Assembly: GCA_963931865.1 (NCBI GenBank)
Contig: OZ007505.1
Location: forward strand, 3,531,781 to 3,595,780
Length of the DNA stretch: 64,000 nucleotides
Source of the DNA: Axinella damicornis
Taxonomy: Eukaryota > Porifera > Demospongiae > Axinellida > Axinellidae
Direction: 5' to 3'
This document shows positions 57,006 through 64,000 of this stretch, in pieces. The number at the start of each line of letters is the position of its first letter. Within the stretch, counting starts at the first letter, position 1. The position numbers and the translations under genes were made by a program. Under the pieces are notes generated by a model that made no database searches, was not told the DNA's origin, and saw only the letters and a list, made by a program, of their open reading frames with translations.

Positions 57006-57713
57006 TATCACCCCTGCTGAAAGAAGCATATCTACTCTCTTCCTTCAGCCAAGTCATGGCTGGCGCGGCCAGATTAAAAACCTGCTCGATCGTACAGGCT
57101 TTGGCAATGTGTGGCTGAACCCAAGTAGTGTTGACCCAACAGGCTTCATCTCAGATTTCTCCCGGAGATGTGAAGATCAATACAGACAATCTTGGGAGAG
57201 TGAGCTCAATGCCTCCTCCGGGAAACTGAGAACTTACCGTTTATTTAAGAAAGAATTCTCCTGTGAAGCGTATTTGAATCTACCTCCCTACCTTCGAGTG
57301 CCAATCACAAAACTTAGAACAAGTGCCCACCCATTAAGAATTGAGACCGGACGTTATGCCCTCCCCACCCCTTTTCCAGTAGAACAACGGACCTGCTGGT
57401 TTTGTACCAATCAGGTTGAGGACGAACCTCATTTCCTTATTGCCTGCAAACTCTATGACAACAGCAATGCAAGAGGTGTGCTATTTGATCGATGCTCAAT
57501 TCTGAACCCAGCATTCTCCACCATGACAGATACAGATAAAATGATCTTTATGTTCCAAAGCAATGATAGTAATGTATTTAAACATTTAGGATACTATATT
57601 AGTTATGCATTGAATATCCGACATAAAGCACTCCAGTCAATTGTATAATCCTCCGTATTTTGACTATTGGGCCTTCCTGGCCTCTATTGTCATTAAAATT
57701 ATTATTATTATTA
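57006..57713 (+). mobile_element. 5'-truncated non-LTR retrotransposon (LINE) with target duplication
   Basis: An open frame from about 57010 to 57648 encodes the C-terminal part of a LINE ORF2: HGWRGQIKNLLDRTGFGNVW, YRQSWESELNASSGKLRTYR, LFKKEFSCEAYLNLPPYLRV, LRIETGRYALP, then the zinc-knuckle-like CWFCTNQVEDEPHFLIAC. The reverse-transcriptase core is missing. The 3' end is (ATT)n at about 57700. TTGAATTGATATA is present on both sides (left about 56993-57005, right about 57714-57726), a 13-bp target duplication. The reading frame has no stops, suggesting a young insertion. Confidence 0.88.
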
Positions 57714-57758
57714 TTGAATTGATATAACTGACTGACCCAGTGCAGTGTGGGTCAGCCT

Positions 57759-58545
57759 GCGCGCATGCGCAACTGGCTATATCCGGTTTGGGGTTTAAAT
57801 ATTGAATTTGTACCAAGTTTTGGCGGGAAGTCAGGATGGCACACTCGTCTAGCAGCCTGGGGTCTGAGTGTTTGCCTCCCCAATAACCGAGTACGAGTCT
57901 GGACCACTCCGTACATACCGGTTCCTGACTCCCCTCCTAGCAGCCCGAGTACGCCGGTTCCCATCTGACCACCGAAGCAAAGGTCACTGGTCGAAAGCAG
58001 GTTAGCCTCCTGTGATTCCAGTCACACCTATCCAACGCTCCTGAGGCTGCACACTTCGGTGGTCTGACCTGTCACGGAGGGATGGGTGTGTTGCTACACT
58101 GCAAAAAGAGAAGGTTGTTTTAACCAGGCTCTGGTCACCATAGTTGCATCACAGTGCCTCCTCCACTGTGGTGATCATGGAATGCACAAATGTTGTTCTT
58201 AATCATAGGTATGTGATTTAATTGTTTACCCATCTGTATGTCTGTTGGAGGACCTATAATAATAGTGATCACATTGTTTGGCATTGAAGCAGCAACTATG
58301 GCAACCGTTCATCAGTAGAATTGCTAAGAGTGCAGCTGCATGCACTTCTACATAGCATTCCTATAGTTACCTGGAACTAAGAAACTTGACCTATAGGTTA
58401 TCTCCACAGGTCAACTAGGATTTCCTATCTAATAGGATTGCTCATTCCTTGATCACCACAGCGGAGGAGGCACTGAGATGCAACTGAGGTGACCAAAGCT
58501 TGGTTAAAGCAATCCATCTCTCCTTACAGTGTAGGTTGTTTTTTT
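57759..58545 (+). repeat. Dispersed repeat family, copy 2, interrupted by a MITE
   Basis: 57759..58096 is the inverted counterpart of 3857..4197; the body resumes after the MITE at 58532 (TAGGTTG, then a T-rich tail). The comparison shows the MITE entered at the TA of TTGCTAGGTTG. Confidence 0.8.
58097..58531. mobile_element. TA-flanked MITE inside the dispersed repeat
   Basis: 435 bp beginning CACTGCAAAAAGAGAAGG and ending CTCCTTACAGTG, with diverged inverted arms of about 85 bp (e.g. GTGCCTCCTCCACTGTGGTG against CACCACAGCGGAGGAGGCAC). Flanked by TA on both sides where the empty-site copy has one TA. This resembles Tc1/mariner-type non-autonomous elements; family assignment is inference. 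Confidence 0.85.
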
Positions 58546-59873
58546 CCCTTCTTTTCCCTTTTTTTCTATAGCTAGCTAGCTCAGGCAATGTTTTTGTAGC
58601 CCCCCTCCACTATTTTGCTTTTATTTCCGTTTCAGGAGGGTTCTCTTTTTTTTTGGATAAAAATGCCACAAGTATGTATAGCTATATTTGGTGTGCCTCT
58701 CCATGTCATTTTGTTGGCACTGTATAACGCCATGACCCATGCACTTCGTGCAACTGAGAGATAAGGTAACGGAGGGGGTTTCCAGACAGCAGGGGATTTC
58801 CAGACATGGCCCCAGCTTTTGCTCTCTAGGAGCAGTTTTTGCTAACAACTGCACAGCGTTGGAAAGTTCGAATGTAGGGTATGCATGCGCACTTACCATA
58901 ATTCGGAAGAATTGCTAACGGAGCGAATGTGAAGGGGCATGAATACCATGTCCGGAATTAAAAGATTGTGCAGTTACAAAAGTAATTTGTTGATAATGAT
59001 TAGTTAGCTATTGTGCTGCCAACTCCGACCTTCCAACTCACCCTCATTACGAGCTAGGGTGACACCCTCATTTTGCAGTGGACACCCTCCTAGTACATGT
59101 TATCACCCTCCATCACTAATTTCTTCAATTTCATGTACATTTTGTAACACGAGTATTTATACCACCACATTTTGGGCCAAAATAATATGACATTGTAGTG
59201 ATAGGTCTTCTTCATGCGATATGCCAAGAGTGCATGATGACATCATGATGATGATGTTTCATCATGCACTCTTGAGTGTACACAAGGAAAATACATGGTA
59301 GCTAAATTAGCTATTGATTGTTACCTATGACATGTATGATTGCGTTTGTCAATTTTGAAATGTTGGAATGTCTGCTAACTATATTGTCAGGCTAGACATG
59401 TGCACATGTGCTGCACTGGTACAGCACATGCACTATGTATATATACTCTGAAGGACATGCAGCTACAGATGGCAACATAGGAACGTTTACTGTGAGTTGA
59501 CAGGCTGAAGCGGACGCAGTGGTGTTGTATAGCTAGCTATGGAAATCTTTGGCTCAGGTGGTCAACTTGGTTTCCACCTTAGCACTGTTAGCAGCTTCCT
59601 GTTAGCTAGCTATGTCTAGCCACATTCAGTACCACAGGCAAAGTTACAAGCTACAATCCGGCACGTTATATATGCACTTGAAAAGCTAACAGACTAGAAA
59701 GCAACTCAAAAATTGTCATACTCCACCTCTAGCTACCAGTCCTCAGTTCCATCCCATCCCTAAACTCAGTCTAAAACTTTGGGATGGGAGTCATGGCTGG
59801 ACTGAAGATGGGTTATGGCAATTCTCATGAGTGGTGGAGTAGGCCATCATAAAAATGTTATGTTGTTGCAATT
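58546..59873. other. Intergenic, no gene recognised
   Basis: Downstream of the SLC18B1-like stop. A small palindrome lies at 59233..59275 (CAAGAGTGCATGATG and its complement). Nothing else was identified. Confidence 0.5.
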
Positions 59874-62800
59874 CTACAGTATCACTTTGCAGCAGTTCCA
59901 GTATTTACAGCATTTGTGAATCACTGTTGCAGTGATCAACACTGCAGCCTATAAGGAACAGAGAAGTGTCGGAGTGATACATGGTAGCTACATCTGGTAT
60001 AGCTATAGTAATAATTATTGTGTGTACTTACATTGACAAGGAGTAGTAGGCTTAATATCTGTGAAATATAATGATTATACATAAATACAGGAATTTGCAT
60101 GTACTACGTAAGTGCATAATTATTACCTGACTAATTATCTCATTCCTTTCTGTGTCTTCTGTTCACCATACCCTGCTGTATACAACTAATGGTCTGTAGT
60201 AGTAGTTTCACTTTGTGTTTGCTGTTGCACCTTTCTACTTTTGCTGCCTATTAAACTTTCACTCGCATGACTAAGTGCAATGGCCAACCCCCCAAAAACA
60301 CGAGAAAGTGCATTTCAACACCAGCCAAAGGGCTAATACTGCTACTCCTCAATTTTATACAGGCTGGCTCCTCAGGCCCAGAGTATTCTTACCGATATCA
60401 TTGATTGGAAGCCCACTTTGTACATAAGTCCTCCACCAATGATGGGACCGATCCAACCTCTGAAAAGGAGGAAAGAAATTAATGCAGAAAACTTGCCAAC
60501 CCAATGGTTGGGAACATATGAAACTATTGTAACTGAATGGAAAGGTGCTATGAGTATTTCCCGTTAGCTAATTTTTTGCGTTTTAACTCACCAGAGCTGC
60601 TGGCAACTAATCCGTTCAAGAGGCAACCATGCTGCTCAGCATGGCTCAGTCTGCTGGTAAAGGCTAGTGCAACAGGTAGACTTTTCAGAATGATGTCTCA
60701 GGTCTTGCTCTCGTATATAGCCTCTGATACAGCTAACTACCTTCGCAGAGCTGGCAACTAATCCGTTCAAGAGGCAACCATGCTGCTCAGCACGGCTCAG
60801 TCTGCTGGTAAAGGCTAGTGCAACAGGTAGGATAAACTATCTCAGGTCTTGCTCTCGTAGATAGCCGGCTAGCTCGTGACCCGCTCCAATTAATGCACAT
60901 GTATGTGACATCACATGCTGCTAATACTATTGTTTGCGGGGTCAAATTTTAGCGATTTTTTCCAAATTCGCTAAAATTCGCTAAATTTAATACCCACAAA
61001 TAATAGTGACCTTAAGGTAGTGATTGCACGATGCAATTAGTTTCTTGGGGGTGGGGCTACCGGTAGGATATGGACAAACCATGAAGTGAAGTAGTGATTG
61101 CACGATGCAATTAGTTTCTTGGGTACTGGTAGGCTATATATGGACAAAACATGGAGTGAAGTATTGTGTAGCCACAGCAGTATTGTATGTATTCTGTGAA
61201 CATCTCTAGTTCCACTTAGTGCCATGACATCATATTATCATCATATGCAGGTCCATGTACAATCTGAGCTAGCTACTTACCCTGCAGAGTAACCTGCAAC
61301 AATGAATCCGGACAGAGTACTTGCAATGACTTCTTCCTCCTCTGCTTCATGACCATTAGATGCACTGGAAGCATAAAAGGTTGTGGCACAACATATCCTA
61401 AGTCAAATCTCAGAGACACAATATATAGAAATGCAAGTCTTGACAGGGTTTGAACCACTACAGTGTTACGTACACACTAACTCGCTTCCTATTGTCAGAG
61501 GAAATCAAATGCAGCAGATACAAATCCATGCAATAATAATCGTCGCTATATAGTTGATGCTGAGATTTGAGGATATCCTGACGACATATGAAATTATGAA
61601 GTTTGTACTTACATGCTGTATACGTCTGAGTAAATCGGGACAAGTGCAAAGGGAATTCCAGCTCCAAATATCATGACGCCGAGGATTACCAGCCACAGCA
61701 GTCTGTCAAGGATGTGAATATACAAACTGTAATTGAAAATATTGCCATGGACAATATGACATGCACAGAAGCTACATTGATAACAAGTACCACTTATTAA
61801 TAATTCATACGGTGTAGTAATGATGAACTTTGTTGGACCAATCAGTGCAAGTCCAGCACAACCAACGACCAGGCCAACTATAATCAGATATCGAGGAACC
61901 TGCAGATGTGGAGTAGGTACTTCCATATAGTAACACAATCTCATGACCTCCACAGATGATTCTAAGTTAGTTCTTAATCTCACCAGTCTGTCTGTCAGTG
62001 GTCCAGCAACAATAGTGCTGATTGCAAAGAGTAATGTTCCAGAAATGTAGAGAGCCCCAACTATGCCCACCCTTAGATTAAACTGTATAGGAAGAAGTGC
62101 ACAAAATCTTTACCAAGGAACTATAATTATACAATGTATCAATGAAGTGTTAAAACAAAATGCTGCATATTGCAAGGAAAGAAAAAGAAGTGGCTCACCT
62201 GGCTATCGAGGAAACTTCCAAAGTAAGAGATAACAGCATTCACTGAACTGTTTGATATGATGAGAGTTAATACTATAGAAGAGAAAACAATATATACACC
62301 AGATTATCAGTTAAACAACTTCCAGTTACTATGTGGCGATCACATGACTTACCTAGAATGAAAATGAAAATGTTGGTAAGTAGTCCTAATGAGAGTCGAC
62401 ATGACAGGGTCTTGCTAGCACATTCTACAGGGAACAGAATTGAAAGTTGTTCGCCTATCCAGTTTTGCCCGCTCCCTACTTTTGGCTATAAGGTAGCATT
62501 TCAAAAAGAAGTAACATAGGTTAAACACTTTGAGATCAAAGCTATGCACTAACTCTAATCAGCCCTAAATTACCTAGCTGTAACATGTTGTATATACTAT
62601 AACAAGAGTTCATAACAATAAGAGTGTGCAACTGCCATATGGTATCCACTACCGACTACCACCATCTCCATCTCAAGCAGTATGACGTGGCAAACAGTGT
62701 GGTTAACATGTACATAGGCTGCGTAAACTCTGTATCACAATTTCACACTTATAGGAGCATGTAGCTGCTACTATTGACTTCACCACTGATTGTTCTACGT

Positions 62801-63955
62801 CATACTGCATACTGCCGAGATGGTGGTAGTTGATACCATATATGGCAGTTGCACACTCTTATTGTTATGAACTCTCGACTATACCCATAATTGTGTTCTT
62901 GTACATTTGACATCAAAAATGTGAGCATGCAGGAGTAGGAAAACTGGCCATGAACAGGTTGAAAGATATGACCATGCAGTGAGATAGGTGATCTATACAT
63001 CAATACCTTTTGACTGGACTAGCACCACCAGAATGAGCATCCAGACAATAATAGAGCCACCCACCAGGACAAAGGGAAGTATGAACCCACCAGCCTATAA
63101 TAAAGGGGTATAGGAATAGGAGCTTGCATGCATGAGATGCTATAGAATGTGTGTGCCATGTGTACAACAGGAGTGTATGCTGTAGCTCCTGTGCCAATAG
63201 TATACGTTCTCAAACCACTCTTTATCAACAAGATAAATTTCCATGCAGGAAAAGACAGCTTAATTCTCTTACTTCTTGAAGTCCTCCCCCAATTGGAGCT
63301 CCAAGCACATAGCCCAAAGTGATTGAGAGTTCTATAGCACCCTGTATGGGGAAAACAATACAAACCGGCACAACTAGCTATATGTATATGTTGATGTAGA
63401 CACAACGATCGGACAGCGAAGCATAACAGCTCATGCAAAAAAGCACGAGTGTTCGAGCGAGACCAGCACAGTCCGTAGTCTCGTTCCCACCGGGATCTGT
63501 GATCCTCATACATTTGGAACTTGCAGTGCAAAGCACGAAGGTGCCACGAGAGCCCACCCTGATAACTGAAAAATGAATTTTTCCACACTTTGCGCGGACT
63601 GATCGGCACTACGCACCTCTATGCACTGCCTTCGGCAGTGTGTAATTGTGCTATCATAATTATTGGCCGGACAGGTTTTTTCTTGCTTCCTATGGCCCTG
63701 CAATTCCCCCCCCCCCCCCCCCCCCCCCCCCAGCTCCAGAAGAGAAAGACTGCATAGCCTCACTGCTTTGGCAGGCTATGCTTAGTTACTGTTACAGGCC
63801 AACGTTTTGACTTCACATTAAGTGCAGCAATACAGAAACCATGCATGCAGGGCTACACTGCATGCAAATATTTAACCCCTATGAGAAGTTATTCCAGTTT
63901 CAATGAACTCACACTACAGGTGGGAAGCATAATGATGCTTGCCACGAAGAGAAAT
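59874..63955 (-). CDS. SLC18B1: SLC18B1-like MFS transporter, 3' part (gene continues beyond the window end)
   Basis: Vesicular amine/polyamine transporter family (major facilitator superfamily). Twelve 3' exons: 63913..63955, 63273..63341, 63007..63094, 62353..62424, 62199..62272, 61984..62082, 61811..61899, 61613..61702, 61281..61364, 60393..60459, 60032..60058, 59874..59948; phases all agree (877 nt). GAIELSITLGYVLGAPIGGG followed by LQEAGGFILPFVLVGGS is the TM5-6 signature of the SLC18 group. Later segments include VGIVGALYISGTLLFAIS, GPLTDRL, YLIIVGLVVGCAGLALIGPT, LLWLVILGVMIFGAGIPFAL and GWIGPIIGGGLMYKVGF. The end is ILSLLLLVN then AAVLITATVIHKCCKYW, a final membrane helix split by a 27-nt exon. 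The first four or so helices lie past 64000. MFS identity is firm; SLC18B1 is the best family guess. Confidence 0.8.
60594..60867. repeat. Tandem duplication in an SLC18B1-like intron
   Basis: 60594..60722 and 60747..60867 share AGCTGCTGGCAACTAATCCG-type sequence through CTCAGGTCTTGCTCTCGTA with a few differences. A second small duplication (TAGTGATTGCACGATGCAAT) occurs at 61018 and 61091. Confidence 0.8.
62606..62874. mobile_element. MITE with about 90-bp inverted arms
   Basis: GAGTTCATAACAATAAGAGT, then GTGCAACTGCCATATGGTAT on the left and the inverted sequence on the right (GGCAGTTGCACACTCTTATT, then GTTATGAACTC). About 269 bp, in an SLC18B1-like intron. Confidence 0.85.
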
Positions 63956-64000
63956 CTGAATCATAATTACCCCCCCCCCCCCCCCCCCCCCTCATAATTC

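Overview
The window is eukaryotic nuclear DNA from an animal. It holds spliced genes with GT-AG introns, many simple-sequence and foldback repeats, a 200-N scaffold gap, and orthologues of metazoan proteins, including a FADD-type DED + death-domain adaptor. The introns are repeat-laden and the proteins fairly divergent from vertebrate ones. An early-branching metazoan such as a sponge fits, but that is inference. I joined exons by hand, using splice sites, phase continuity and remembered family sequence.

Layout. (1) 1.3-3.4 kb, plus: TIMM23 (mitochondrial inner-membrane import channel). Its terminal exon is present again at 6.7 kb. Between the two copies lie a frameshifted eIF4G exon (4.9 kb) and a broken PRPF3 fragment (5.6-6.1 kb). 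(2) 7.1-12.8 kb, minus: complete 12-exon ADH5 (glutathione-dependent formaldehyde dehydrogenase). (3) 12.9-16.3 kb, minus: a five-exon gene ending in an RPA32-binding-like helix, tentatively ETAA1-like. (4) 16.5-19.8 kb, plus: FADD-like adaptor. (5) 20.0-23.0 kb, plus: NAA60 N-terminal acetyltransferase. (6) 23-28 kb: gene-poor, with a MITE, a 307-bp tandem duplication and a small zinc-ribbon/AT-hook ORF. (7) 28.1-38.2 kb, plus: KDM1A/LSD1 with all domains but an in-frame TAG at 37475. A 7-TM gene lies antisense inside one of its introns. (8) 39.4-55.5 kb, minus: NEK1 kinase in at least 31 exons. One exon, expected to carry the catalytic loop, is missing at an assembly gap, and there is a 1-nt frame break in the kinase domain. 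(9) 57.0-57.7 kb: 5'-truncated LINE with a 13-bp target duplication, followed by a dispersed repeat split by a TA-flanked MITE. (10) 59.9-64.0 kb, minus: SLC18B1-like transporter whose 5' part lies beyond the window.

The genes are unrelated housekeeping, signalling and chromatin genes; there is no operon or pathway cluster. The strongest unusual theme is tandem repeats seeded at exon-intron junctions: the TIMM23 acceptor and the ADH5, KDM1A and NEK1 donors. Each one multiplies a splice site. Other features are an abundant foldback family with ends like TAGCCTCGTTCCCAG, a mini Mutator-like element with a 9-bp target duplication and a transposase remnant, and very many 15-30-nt poly(C)/poly(G) runs. 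Isolated frame-breaking bases in otherwise conserved genes may be consensus errors.
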